From Stenotrophomonas cyclobalanopsidis (lineage in GTDB: Bacteria > Pseudomonadota > Gammaproteobacteria > Xanthomonadales > Xanthomonadaceae): DNA of 64,000 nt. The notes below the pieces were generated by a model that was not told the origin of the DNA, searched no databases, and saw nothing but the letters and a program-made list of their open reading frames with translations. A program made the position numbers and the translations under genes. Positions 48,041-57,277 of this stretch are shown here, piece after piece (the first letter of the stretch is position 1; each line of letters starts with the position of its first letter). The stretch covers positions 1 through 64,000 of the forward strand of contig NZ_VYKI01000001.1 in the NCBI RefSeq assembly GCF_008710035.1, written 5' to 3'.

Positions 48041-48050
48041 GATGAGCCCT

Positions 48051-48926
<876 letters not shown>

Positions 48927-48948
48927 GCGGGAAGGCGTTGGAATGACG

Positions 48949-48982
48949 AAGGCCCGGCAGTGATGCCGGGCCTTTCTTTTTC
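48949..48982 (+). terminator. Intrinsic terminator after rpoH
   Basis: An 11-bp stem AAGGCCCGGCA / TGCCGGGCCTT with a GTGA loop is followed by a T-rich run. Confidence 0.93.
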
Positions 48983-49066
48983 CGCCTGCGGCGATTCACG
49001 CATGGCGCGGGTCTTGGCCACGTCTCGGCACTGACGATTCCTACGCCGACACACGTCAGATCCTGA

Positions 49067-49453
49067 TTTTCACACCATGCCACTAAGTGGGACAGTTTCA
49101 ACCGCAGCATACGCCGGTCTGAGCTGACGGAAGGCGCGCTGTGCCGGACGGTGGATGAAATGCGCCGGGGGCTGATCGACGCCAACCTGGGCGGTGGCGT
49201 CTTCAAGAAGGGGGTCGCCTTGCCGGGACGTGGCAAGCGCGGCAGTGTCCGTACTCTGATTGCGACGCAGCGCGGGAGTCACTGGTTCTTTCTCTTTGGC
49301 TATGAGAAGAACCAGCGTGCAACGATCAGCACTTCAGAACGCGACTTGCTCCTGGGGCTTGCGACTGACCTGTTCGGTATGAGCGGTACACAGATCGCGT
49401 CTGCTTTGATGTCCGGAGAACTCTATGAAATCTGTCATGGCCAAAACCCCTGA
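49067..49453 (+). pseudogene. RelE/HigB-type toxin remnant, N-terminus disrupted
   Basis: The frame encodes a RelE/ParE-superfamily toxin of the type that carries KKGVALPGRGKRGSVRTLIA, FFLFGYEKNQRATIS and GELYEI. Homologous sequence begins upstream of any good start: TKWDSFNRSIRRSELTEGAL is in frame from about 49082, but an in-frame TGA (49064) and no ATG, GTG or TTG precede it. Removing one T at 49084 would join it to an upstream frame reading LIFTPCHKW. The only start in frame is GTG 49151, giving a 100-residue protein without the first helix. I read this as a decayed toxin; a start at GTG 49151 remains possible. It overlaps the antitoxin gene by 29 bp. Confidence 0.6.
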
Positions 49454-49769
49454 ACGCAAGCGTGCCAAGAGCGCGCTGCTGGAAGCGATCTACGACACGG
49501 CGAACGGACTTCACGCGCATGGCGTCATCGACAAGCGCAGGATGAGTACCTATGAGGCTCTCTGCCTTGAAACCGTACCCGAGTACAGCAGTGCGCAGAT
49601 CCGAGCGCTGCGGACCTCGCTGAGGCTCAGTCAGCCGGTCTTTGCAGGCGTTCTCAATACCAGCGTTTCCACCGTACGCAGCTGGGAGCAAGGCGAGAGG
49701 AAGCCCAGTGGGCCCTCACTGAAACTCCTGAACCTGATTGATCGGAAGGGACTCGAAGCAGTCCTCTAA
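49425..49769 (+). CDS. HTH antitoxin of the toxin-antitoxin pair
   Basis: The 114-residue protein has a C-terminal Cro/CI-type helix-turn-helix (about 55-105: QIRALRTSLRLSQPVFAGVL, STVRSWEQGERKPSGPSLKLL). This is typical of antitoxins that follow RelE/HigB-type toxins and repress their own operon. The N-terminal half (KRAKSALLEAIYDTANGLH) would bind the toxin. The overlap with the toxin frame indicates coupled translation. ATG 49425 or 49437 are both possible. Confidence 0.8.
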   Translation: MKSVMAKTPERKRAKSALLEAIYDTANGLHAHGVIDKRRMSTYEALCLETVPEYSSAQIRALRTSLRLSQPVFAGVLNTSVSTVRSWEQGERKPSGPSLKLLNLIDRKGLEAVL

Positions 49770-49773
49770 AGCA

Positions 49774-49799
49774 GAGGCCCGGCGTTGCCGGGCCTCCTT
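49774..49799 (+). terminator. Stem-loop after the antitoxin gene
   Basis: A perfect 10-bp stem GAGGCCCGGC / GCCGGGCCTC with a GTT loop, followed by CTTC. T tract is short. Confidence 0.6.
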
Positions 49800-49813
49800 C
49801 GTCGGTGCTGTTC

Positions 49814-49832
49814 ATCCACGCATGGCGTGGAT
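49814..49832. repeat. REP palindrome, ATCCACGC family
   Basis: ATCCACGCATGGCGTGGAT followed by CTAC, identical in core to the copy at 60694, lies between antitoxin and purD ends. Confidence 0.7.
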
Positions 49833-49842
49833 CTACTGGGCA

Positions 49843-51126
49843 TTACCCCTCGCGTGCGATCGCGCGCCAGCCGATGTCGGTGCGGTGGAACTCGTTGGCC
49901 CACGTCACCTTGGCCACGCTGGCATAGGCGTTGGCCTGCGCGTCGCGCACGCTGTCGCCCAGCGCGGCCACGCACAGCACGCGGCCGCCGGCGCTGAGCA
50001 CCTGGCCCTGTGCATCCAGCGTGGTGCCGGCATGGAATACCTTGGCGTTGGCGGGCACCTCGTCCAGACCAGAGATGACGTCACCGGTGATCGGGGCTTC
50101 CGGGTAGGGCTTGGCGGCCAGTACCACGCCCAGCGACGGGCGCGGATCCCACTGCGCGTCCACCTGGTCCAGGCGGCCATCGATGGCCGCTTCCACCAGA
50201 TCCACCAGGTCCGACTGCAGGCGCAGCATCACCGGCTGGGTTTCCGGATCGCCGAAGCGCACGTTGAACTCGATCACCTTCGGCGCGCCGTTGGCATCGA
50301 TCATCAGGCCGGCATAGAGGAAGCCGGTGAACGGGATGCCGTCGGCGATCATGCCCTGCACGGTCGGGTTCACCACCTCGCGCATCACCCGGGCATGCAC
50401 CTCGGGCGTCACCACCGGCGCGGGCGAGTAGGCGCCCATGCCACCGGTGTTCGGGCCGGTGTCGCCGTCGCCGACGCGCTTGTGATCCTGCGAGGTCGCC
50501 ATCGGCAGCGCGTGCACGCCGTCGACCATCGAAATAAAGCTGGCTTCCTCGCCATCGAGGAACTCCTCGATGACCACGCGGGCGCCGGCATCGCCGAAGG
50601 CGTTGCCCGAGAGCATGTCACGCACCGCGTCCTCGGCCTCGGCCTGGGTCATCGCCACGATCACGCCCTTGCCGGCAGCCAGGCCATCGGCCTTGACCAC
50701 GATCGGGGCGCCCTTCTCGCGGAGGTAGGCCAGCGCCGCGTCCACGTCGGTGTGCACGGCGTAGAACGCGGTGGGGATGTTGTGGCGGGCCAGGAAGTCC
50801 TTGGCGTAGGCCTTGCTGCCTTCCAGCTGCGCGGCGGCGGCGGTCGGCCCGAAGATGCGCAGGCCGGCGGCGCGGAAGCGGTCGACCACGCCGGCCACCA
50901 GCGGCACTTCCGGGCCGACCACGGTCAGCGTCACGCCTTCGGCCTGGGCCAGCGCGAGCAGGCCGTCGATGTCGGTCACCTTCACCGCCACGTTGCGGCA
51001 CTTGCCTTCATTGGCGGTGCCGGCGTTGCCGGGCGCCACGATCACTTCAGTGACACGGGAGGACTGGGCCAGCTTCCATGCCAGGGCGTGTTCGCGGCCG
51101 CCAGAGCCGATGACGAGGATTTTCAT
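49843..51126 (-). CDS. purD: Phosphoribosylamine-glycine ligase
   Basis: The 427-residue ATP-grasp enzyme joins phosphoribosylamine and glycine in the second step of purine synthesis. It starts MKILVIGSGGREHALAWKL and has VVGPEVPLVAG, IVVKADGLAAGKGV, QDHKRVGDGDTGPNTGGMGAY and FNVRFGDPETQ. Length matches the family. It is the last gene of the purH-lipoprotein-rhuM-purD run on the minus strand, 48 bp after rhuM. Confidence 0.97.
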   Translation of the reverse strand: MKILVIGSGGREHALAWKLAQSSRVTEVIVAPGNAGTANEGKCRNVAVKVTDIDGLLALAQAEGVTLTVVGPEVPLVAGVVDRFRAAGLRIFGPTAAAAQLEGSKAYAKDFLARHNIPTAFYAVHTDVDAALAYLREKGAPIVVKADGLAAGKGVIVAMTQAEAEDAVRDMLSGNAFGDAGARVVIEEFLDGEEASFISMVDGVHALPMATSQDHKRVGDGDTGPNTGGMGAYSPAPVVTPEVHARVMREVVNPTVQGMIADGIPFTGFLYAGLMIDANGAPKVIEFNVRFGDPETQPVMLRLQSDLVDLVEAAIDGRLDQVDAQWDPRPSLGVVLAAKPYPEAPITGDVISGLDEVPANAKVFHAGTTLDAQGQVLSAGGRVLCVAALGDSVRDAQANAYASVAKVTWANEFHRTDIGWRAIAREG

Positions 51127-51174
51127 TGCGGGGAGATCCTGGGAGACAGAAGTGGAAGGGGGCGGGGAAGTCGG

Positions 51175-52209
51175 TCAGGTGGGCTTTCTGCTGGATGCCA
51201 AGCGCTTTGCCTCGGCGCTGAGATTGGCAAGATCAAGCTCGGCCTCGCGTTCGGAAGCGATCATTGCAGACGCACGTCGTGTCGCGTCGAATTCTGCGTA
51301 ACGTTCGGTGATGATGGCTTCCATCTGTTCGTTGGACACGCGACCGGCGCCATCGAGAATGGCGCGCTCGTTGAAATCAAGGAAGCGATCGGTCTGCCTG
51401 ATCCAGTCAAGCATGCGGGTTTCAATGCGTCGCTCGGCGCGATCCTCAGCGAAATCCAGGAACATCGAGACGAGGCGGTTGAGCTGTTCAAGCTCCTGCT
51501 GGAGCAGGTAGTTCTTGGAGACGACGGCATCTGACTTGCGGGGTTTGTCACCGGTCCAGTTGGTCAGGCCCATGTGCAGAGCGTTGGAATCGGCGCGTTC
51601 CACGATCAGCTGTGCGGCCGTGCGGCCGGTAACAGCGTAGACCAGCTTGTTCTGGATGGTGGCAAAGAACGTCCTGGCGGTGGCTGCGCTACCGTCGTAG
51701 TCAGAGCTGCTGACTTTGAACAGTTCGCGCAGTGTCTGGTAGAAGCGCTTTTCCGAACTGCGGATATCGCGGATGCGGTGCAGCAGTTCCTTGAAGTAGT
51801 CCGCACGCTCCGCATCCTTGAGGCGCTCGTCATCCAGAAGAAAGCCTTTGACCAGATACTCGGACAGGGCATCGCCGGCCCATCGACGGAACTGACTTCC
51901 GCGGGGAGAGCGAACGCGGAATCCAACCGCCAGAATCATCTCCAATCGATAGAGCTGAACGGAACGATTGACCGTGCGCTTGCCCTCGGTTTGAACTGTC
52001 AAGTAATCCTTGACGGTTCCCTCGGCCCTCAGTTCGCCATCCTGGAGGACGTTGCGGACGTGAAGACTGATGTTCTGCTTGGTCGTATCAAACAGCTCGG
52101 CCATCTCGCCCTGGGTCATCCATACCGTCCCCTCCGCAGCGCGCAGGTGGACTTCCGTCCGGCCATCGTCGGTGCGGTAGAGGATCAGTTCGCCGAGGGG
52201 TCTGTTCAT
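51175..52209 (-). CDS. RhuM-family protein
   Basis: The 344-residue protein belongs to the virulence RhuM family, first named in Salmonella pathogenicity island 3. The N-terminal DNA-binding-like domain reads GTVWMTQGEMAELFDTTKQNISLHVRNV, then KRTVNRSVQLYRLEMILAVGFRVRSPRGSQFR-type features, a middle helical part (SEKRFYQTLRELF) and a basic C-terminus. Its biochemical role is not known; members are scattered and often near mobile or defence genes. I chose ATG 52209 (MNRPLGELILYRT), 16 bp after the lipoprotein gene. The longer frame to 52326 overlaps that gene. Its presence between purH and purD is unusual. Confidence 0.85.
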   Translation of the reverse strand: MNRPLGELILYRTDDGRTEVHLRAAEGTVWMTQGEMAELFDTTKQNISLHVRNVLQDGELRAEGTVKDYLTVQTEGKRTVNRSVQLYRLEMILAVGFRVRSPRGSQFRRWAGDALSEYLVKGFLLDDERLKDAERADYFKELLHRIRDIRSSEKRFYQTLRELFKVSSSDYDGSAATARTFFATIQNKLVYAVTGRTAAQLIVERADSNALHMGLTNWTGDKPRKSDAVVSKNYLLQQELEQLNRLVSMFLDFAEDRAERRIETRMLDWIRQTDRFLDFNERAILDGAGRVSNEQMEAIITERYAEFDATRRASAMIASEREAELDLANLSAEAKRLASSRKPT

Positions 52210-52225
52210 GGCCGGTCGATGTGCC

Positions 52226-53092
52226 TCACTCGCAGCCCTCGCGTTGCAGCGCGTCGGGGAAGGAATAGGTCCAGGTCTTCGGGTCCAGCGTGAAGCGGTG
52301 CGTGCGGCGCACGTTGTTGCCGCCACAGCTGCTGCCGGTTTCCTCGATCAGCAGCGGCCAGGTGCGCGCGCTGCGGTTGCTGTCGTCCATGCGCAGTTCG
52401 AAGTCGACGTCGAACATGCGGGTGCGGCAGTCTTCGGCCTGCTCGGCGTCGTCGCAGTCGTAGGCCGCGGTGTTGTCGATGTGGCTGCGCACGCTGCCGG
52501 CATCCACCAGACCGTTCGGGCCGGGCAGGATGAAGCTCTGCGTCTGCAGCGAGTAGCCCTGGCCGTACCAGCCGCTGACGTTGCGGAAGCCGTAGAAATC
52601 GCTGCCGAAGCGCAGGATCTCGACGCTGCCCGGGCGGCCGCTGCTGCCATAGGTGCCGCCGGTCAGCTCGGCCGCCACGTCGAAGCCGTCGGCGGCCGGG
52701 CGCAGCACGTAGAAGTCGATGGTGCCCGCGTCGGCATGGCCGGCGTTGGTCACTTCGCCGCACACCGCCAGCAGCTGCTGCCAGCTGTCACCGTTCACCA
52801 CCGGCTGCTCGGCGCACACCGCCCAGTCCACCGGGCGGCTGTCACCGTCCTGCGCCCAGCTGCCGCGCCAGTCGCCGGACAGTTGCGCGTCCTTGCCGTA
52901 GCGCGCCGTCAGGAAGGCCTGCAGGCGCGCGGTACGGCTGGCATGCCCGGCCGCTGCGGTGCTGCCCGCGGCGGGCGTCTCTGCCTGCGGGGCAGTGGCG
53001 GGCGCCGGCTGGGCGGCCGGCTTGCAGCCGGCCAGCAGGACCGCGCCCAGCAGGGCGGGCAGAAGCAGGGGTTTGATCGAAACTGCGGACAT
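52226..53092 (-). CDS. Lipoprotein of unknown function in the purine operon
   Basis: The 288-residue protein has a lipoprotein signal ([19 protein letters not shown], cysteine near residue 23), an Ala/Pro linker, and a globular part with [19 protein letters not shown], several cysteines ([35 protein letters not shown]) that may form disulfides, and a final [11 protein letters not shown] do not recognise a family. ATG 53092 follows a GGAG. It is 16 bp from purH and 16 bp from rhuM, so all are likely one transcript. Confidence 0.75.
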   Translation of the reverse strand: MSAVSIKPLLLPALLGAVLLAGCKPAAQPAPATAPQAETPAAGSTAAAGHASRTARLQAFLTARYGKDAQLSGDWRGSWAQDGDSRPVDWAVCAEQPVVNGDSWQQLLAVCGEVTNAGHADAGTIDFYVLRPAADGFDVAAELTGGTYGSSGRPGSVEILRFGSDFYGFRNVSGWYGQGYSLQTQSFILPGPNGLVDAGSVRSHIDNTAAYDCDDAEQAEDCRTRMFDVDFELRMDDSNRSARTWPLLIEETGSSCGGNNVRRTHRFTLDPKTWTYSFPDALQREGCE

Positions 53093-53108
53093 CCGTGTCG
53101 CTCCAGGA

Positions 53109-54692
53109 TCAGTGGCGGAAGTGGCGAACGCCGGTGAACACCATGGCCAGGCCATGTTCGTCGGCGGCGGCGATCACTTCGGCGTCGCGCATCGAACCGC
53201 CCGGCTGGATGACCGCCTTGATGCCGGCGGCCGCCGCGGCATCGATGCCGTCGCGGAACGGGAAGAACGCATCGGAGGCCATCACCGAACCTTCCACCAC
53301 CAGGTTCGCGTCGGCCGCCTTGATGCCGGCGATGCGCGCGGAATAGACGCGGCTCATCTGCCCGGCGCCGACGCCGATCGTGCGGTTGTCCTTGGCGTAC
53401 ACAATCGCGTTGGACTTCACGAACTTGGCCACCTTCCACGCGAACAGCAGGTCGGTGAACTGCTTGTCGGTCGGTGCCAGCCTGCTCACCACCTTCAGCT
53501 CATCGCGGGTCATGCCGCGGTTGTCGGAAGACTGCAGCAGCAGGCCCGAGCCCACGCGCTTGCTGTCGAAGTTGTTCAGGCCATCACCGTGCGGGATGCG
53601 CAGCACGCGCACGTTGGCCTTCTTCTGCGCGTATTCCAGCGCGGCCGGCTCGTAGTCCGGGGCGATCAGCACTTCAACGAACTGGCGGTCGAGGATGACT
53701 TTCGCGGTAGCAGCGTCCAGCGGCTTGTTGAAGGCGATGATGCCGCCGAAGGCGCTGGTCGGGTCGGTGGCGTAGGCCAGCTCGTAGGCATCGCCGTTGC
53801 CGGCACCGACGGCCACGCCGCACGGGTTGGCGTGCTTGACGATGACGCAGGCCGGCGCATCGAACTGGCGCACGCATTCCCACGCTGCATCGGCATCGGC
53901 CAGGTTGTTGTAGCTCAGTTCCTTGCCCTGCAGCTGCTGGAACGTGGCCAGGGTGCCCGGCACCGGGTACAGGTCGCGGTAGAACGCGCCGCTCTGGTGC
54001 GGGTTTTCGCCGTAGCGCAGGTCCATCACCTTCACAAAGGTGGAGTTCATCTGCGCCGGGTACTCGGCACGCGCCGGCACGGCGGCGTCGGTGGCGGTGA
54101 CCGCCGACAGGTAGTTGCTGATGGCCGCGTCGTACTGGGCCACGCGGTTGAACGCGGCCACGGAGAAGGCGAAGCGGGTGCCCGCGCTCAGCTGGCCATC
54201 GTTGGCGTCCAGCGAGGCCAGCAGTTCGGCGTACTGCGACGGGTCGGTGGCCACCGCCACGCGGGCGAAGTTCTTGGCCGCCGAGCGCAGCATGGCCGGG
54301 CCGCCGATGTCGATGTTCTCCACCGCGTCGGCCAGGGTGCAGTCGGCCTTGGCGGTGACCGCTTCGAACGGGTACAGGTTCAGTACCAGCAGGTCGATGG
54401 CGCCGATGCCGTGCTCGGCCATCACCGCGTCATCCAGGCCCGAACGGCCGAGCAGGCCGCCGTGCACCATCGGGTGCAGGGTCTTGACCCGGCCGTCCAT
54501 CATTTCCGGGAAACCAGTGACGTCGGCCACGTCCTTCACGGCCAGGCCCGCATCGCGGATCGCCTTGGCGGTGCCGCCGGTGGACAGCAGCTCGACGCCG
54601 CGGGTGGCCAGCGCGGTGGCCAGCTCGGCCAGGCCGGTCTTGTCGGAAACGGAAAGGAGGGCCCGACGGACGGGCAACAGATCAGCAGTCAT
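53109..54692 (-). CDS. purH: Bifunctional AICAR formyltransferase / IMP cyclohydrolase
   Basis: The 527-residue protein catalyses the last two steps of IMP synthesis. The N-terminal IMP cyclohydrolase domain has [28 protein letters not shown] and [16 protein letters not shown]. The formyltransferase domain has [37 protein letters not shown] and [15 protein letters not shown] 54692 gives the usual start [13 protein letters not shown]. In Pseudomonas fis-purH-purD are adjacent; here other genes separate both pairs. Confidence 0.97.
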   Translation of the reverse strand: MTADLLPVRRALLSVSDKTGLAELATALATRGVELLSTGGTAKAIRDAGLAVKDVADVTGFPEMMDGRVKTLHPMVHGGLLGRSGLDDAVMAEHGIGAIDLLVLNLYPFEAVTAKADCTLADAVENIDIGGPAMLRSAAKNFARVAVATDPSQYAELLASLDANDGQLSAGTRFAFSVAAFNRVAQYDAAISNYLSAVTATDAAVPARAEYPAQMNSTFVKVMDLRYGENPHQSGAFYRDLYPVPGTLATFQQLQGKELSYNNLADADAAWECVRQFDAPACVIVKHANPCGVAVGAGNGDAYELAYATDPTSAFGGIIAFNKPLDAATAKVILDRQFVEVLIAPDYEPAALEYAQKKANVRVLRIPHGDGLNNFDSKRVGSGLLLQSSDNRGMTRDELKVVSRLAPTDKQFTDLLFAWKVAKFVKSNAIVYAKDNRTIGVGAGQMSRVYSARIAGIKAADANLVVEGSVMASDAFFPFRDGIDAAAAAGIKAVIQPGGSMRDAEVIAAADEHGLAMVFTGVRHFRH

Positions 54693-54873
54693 GGGGACAG
54701 GGCAATCGGCAGCGGAGCGGGGCCGATATTGTAGTTCGTGGGGGGCGGTGGCGGGCGCTGCCGGCGCGCATTGCTGGCCCCGGCAGGGGAAAACGGCCTG
54801 CATCGGCATGCCGGGCTGAACACGCTATGGGGTAGGCTATGCCGGAACTGCCAGGGATCAGCGGGTTCAGATC

Positions 54874-55491
54874 GTGTCGATCTATGCTTTGAAGGGACGT
54901 TTCCAGGACCTCCTGCGTCCGGCCGTGCGCGGGCTCTACCGCCTCGGCATCACCGCCAACACGGTGACCGTGGCCGCCGCCGTGGTCTCGTTGCTGGTGG
55001 CCGCCACCGTGTGGTGCTGTGCGCCTGCGCAGCCGCTGCTGTACCTGCTGCTGCCGCTGTGGATGCTGCTGCGCATGGCCCTCAACGCCGTCGACGGCAT
55101 GCTGGCCCGAGAGTTCGGCCAGCAGTCCAGGCTGGGCGCCTACCTGAACGAGTTGTGTGATGTGATCGCCGATGCCGCGCTGTACCTGGCCCTGCTCAAC
55201 GTGCCGGGCATACGGCCCGAGGCGCTGTGGCTGCTGGCCTGGACCGCGGCGCTGAGCGAATACGCCGGCGTGCTGGGGCTGATGGTCGGTGCCAGCCGCC
55301 GCTATGACGGCCCGATGGGCAAGAGCGACCGCGCCTTCGTGATCGGGGCGCTGGGCCTGCTGCTGGCGTTCGGGTGGGTTGGCGCGATGACGGTCACTGG
55401 CGTGGCTGCGGCCATGGGCGCACTGTGCGTGCTGACGATGATCAACCGCGTCCGCCGCGGGCTGCAGGAAGCGGCGTTTCCGCCGCAGTAA
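54874..55491 (+). CDS. CDP-alcohol phosphatidyltransferase
   Basis: The 205-residue membrane enzyme transfers a phosphatidyl group from CDP-diacylglycerol to an alcohol. The family motif reads DGMLAREFGQQSRLG, AYL, N, ELC, D, so DGxxAR and the last Asp are present but the third Asp position is Asn. About five or six transmembrane helices are visible. Translation starts with GTG (54874). It resembles E. coli YnbA in context: the genes that follow encode a hydrolase-methyltransferase, a phosphatase, an acyltransferase and a CdsA-like enzyme. The acceptor alcohol is unknown. It is divergent from purH with 181 bp between. Confidence 0.88.
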   Translation: MSIYALKGRFQDLLRPAVRGLYRLGITANTVTVAAAVVSLLVAATVWCCAPAQPLLYLLLPLWMLLRMALNAVDGMLAREFGQQSRLGAYLNELCDVIADAALYLALLNVPGIRPEALWLLAWTAALSEYAGVLGLMVGASRRYDGPMGKSDRAFVIGALGLLLAFGWVGAMTVTGVAAAMGALCVLTMINRVRRGLQEAAFPPQ

Positions 55492-55525
55492 TCAACTACA
55501 TACCAAAAGACAATCTGGAGATTGC

Positions 55526-57277
55526 ATGCGTCACGCGCAGGAACGGGAATTCCACAGCTTCGACCAGGTACCGCTGTTCTACCGGTACTGGGCGGGCACC
55601 ACGACCACCACGGCGGCCAAGGCCATCGTGCTGCTGCACCGGGGCCACGAACATTCCGGCCGGGTTACCCACCTGGTCGATGAGCTGGACCTGCCCGATA
55701 CCGCGTTCTTCGCCTGGGATGCGCGCGGCAACGGCCGTTCGCCGGGCGCGCGTGGCGACGCACCGGGCTTTCCGGCGCTGGTGCGCGACCTGGACAGCTT
55801 CATCGCCCATATCGGTGCCGAGCACGGCATCGCGGTGGAGGACATCGTGGTGATCGCGCAGAGCGTGGGCGCCGTGGTGGCCGCCACCTGGGTGCACGAT
55901 TACGCGCCGCGCCTGCGCGCGCTGGTGATGGCTTCACCGGCGTTCAAGGTGAAGCTGTACGTGCCGTTCGCGCGCGCTGGCCTGACCCTGATGCAGAAGC
56001 TGCGCGGCAACTTCTTCGTCAACAGCTACGTCAAGCCGCAGTGGCTGACCCACGATCCGGCACGGGTGGAAAGCTACCGCACCGACCCGCTGATCACCCG
56101 GCCGATCTCGGTGCGCGTGCTGCTGGGCCTGTACGAGGCCGCCGACCGCATCGTCGCCGATGCGCAGGCGATCAGCGTGCCGGTGCAGCTGCTGGTGTCC
56201 GGTTCGGATTTCGTCGTGCACCGCGGCCCGCAGGACCGCTTCTACGAGCGCCTGTCCAGCCCGATCAAGGAACGCGTGCACCTGCCGGGCTTCTTCCACG
56301 ACACCCTCGGCGAGCGTGACCGCGCAACGGCGCTGGCGCGCATCCGCAGCTTCATCCAGGCGCGCTTCGCCGAGCCGCTGCGCGAACTGTCACGGCGCGA
56401 TGCGCACCGGCATGGGCCGACCTTCGAAGAATCGGAAATCCTGGCCTGGACACCGGAACGCAACAGCCTGGCCGACCTGCGCTGGCGCGTTGTGCGTGGC
56501 GGCCTGCGCGTTGGCGGCACGCTTTCCGAGGGCATCGCGCTGGGCCTGCAGACCGGCTTCGATTCGGGCAGCACGCTGGATTACATCTACCGCGACCAAG
56601 CGCGCGGCAAGGGCCCGCTGGGGCGCATGGTCGACCGCAACTATCTGGATGCGATCGGCTGGCGCGGCATCCGCATCCGCGGCCAGCACCTGCAGGAACT
56701 GCTGCGCGACGCTGCCCAGCGCCTGCGCGGGCAGGGCACGCCGGTGCGCGTGCTGGACGTGGCGGCCGGCCATGGCCGCTACGTGCTGGAAGCACTGGGC
56801 CAGGGCGAGCAGCGCGCCGAACGCATCGTGCTGCGTGATTTCAGTGCGTTGAACGTGACCCAGGGCCAGGCGTTGATCGAGCGTCTCGGCGCGTCCGACA
56901 TCGCCCGTTTCGAGCAGGGCGATGCGTTCGATCCAGTGCAGCTGGCGCAGGTCGATCCGGCGCCGACGCTGGCGGTGGTGTCGGGCCTGTACGAACTGTT
57001 CCCCGACAATGATGCGGTGCTGCGTTCGCTGCAGGGCATCGCCGCGACCATGCCGGTGGACGGCTACCTGGCCTATACCGGCCAGCCCTGGCACCCGCAG
57101 CTGGAATTCATCGCCCGTGCGCTGACCAGCCACCGCGGTGGTGCGGCGTGGGTGATGCGCCGTCGTACCCAGCAGGAAATGGATGAGCTGGTGCGGCTGG
57201 CTGGCTTCGAGAAGGTGACGCAACGCATCGACGCGTTCGGCATCTTCACCGTGTCGCTGGCGCGCCGGACCGCGTGA
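55526..57277 (+). CDS. Bifunctional alpha/beta hydrolase / SAM methyltransferase
   Basis: The 583-residue protein is a fusion. The N-terminal serine hydrolase (about 1-290) has LLHRGHEHSGR, DARGNGRSPG, the nucleophile elbow IAQSVGAV and FFHDTLGERD with the catalytic His. The C-terminal class I methyltransferase (about 395-580) has the SAM site VLDVAAGHGRYVL followed by VLRDFSALNVTQG and VSGLYELFPDN. Such a fusion is known as E. coli YnbC. It may modify or remodel a lipid head group. The next gene starts at the TGATG overlap. Confidence 0.88.
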   Translation: MRHAQEREFHSFDQVPLFYRYWAGTTTTTAAKAIVLLHRGHEHSGRVTHLVDELDLPDTAFFAWDARGNGRSPGARGDAPGFPALVRDLDSFIAHIGAEHGIAVEDIVVIAQSVGAVVAATWVHDYAPRLRALVMASPAFKVKLYVPFARAGLTLMQKLRGNFFVNSYVKPQWLTHDPARVESYRTDPLITRPISVRVLLGLYEAADRIVADAQAISVPVQLLVSGSDFVVHRGPQDRFYERLSSPIKERVHLPGFFHDTLGERDRATALARIRSFIQARFAEPLRELSRRDAHRHGPTFEESEILAWTPERNSLADLRWRVVRGGLRVGGTLSEGIALGLQTGFDSGSTLDYIYRDQARGKGPLGRMVDRNYLDAIGWRGIRIRGQHLQELLRDAAQRLRGQGTPVRVLDVAAGHGRYVLEALGQGEQRAERIVLRDFSALNVTQGQALIERLGASDIARFEQGDAFDPVQLAQVDPAPTLAVVSGLYELFPDNDAVLRSLQGIAATMPVDGYLAYTGQPWHPQLEFIARALTSHRGGAAWVMRRRTQQEMDELVRLAGFEKVTQRIDAFGIFTVSLARRTA

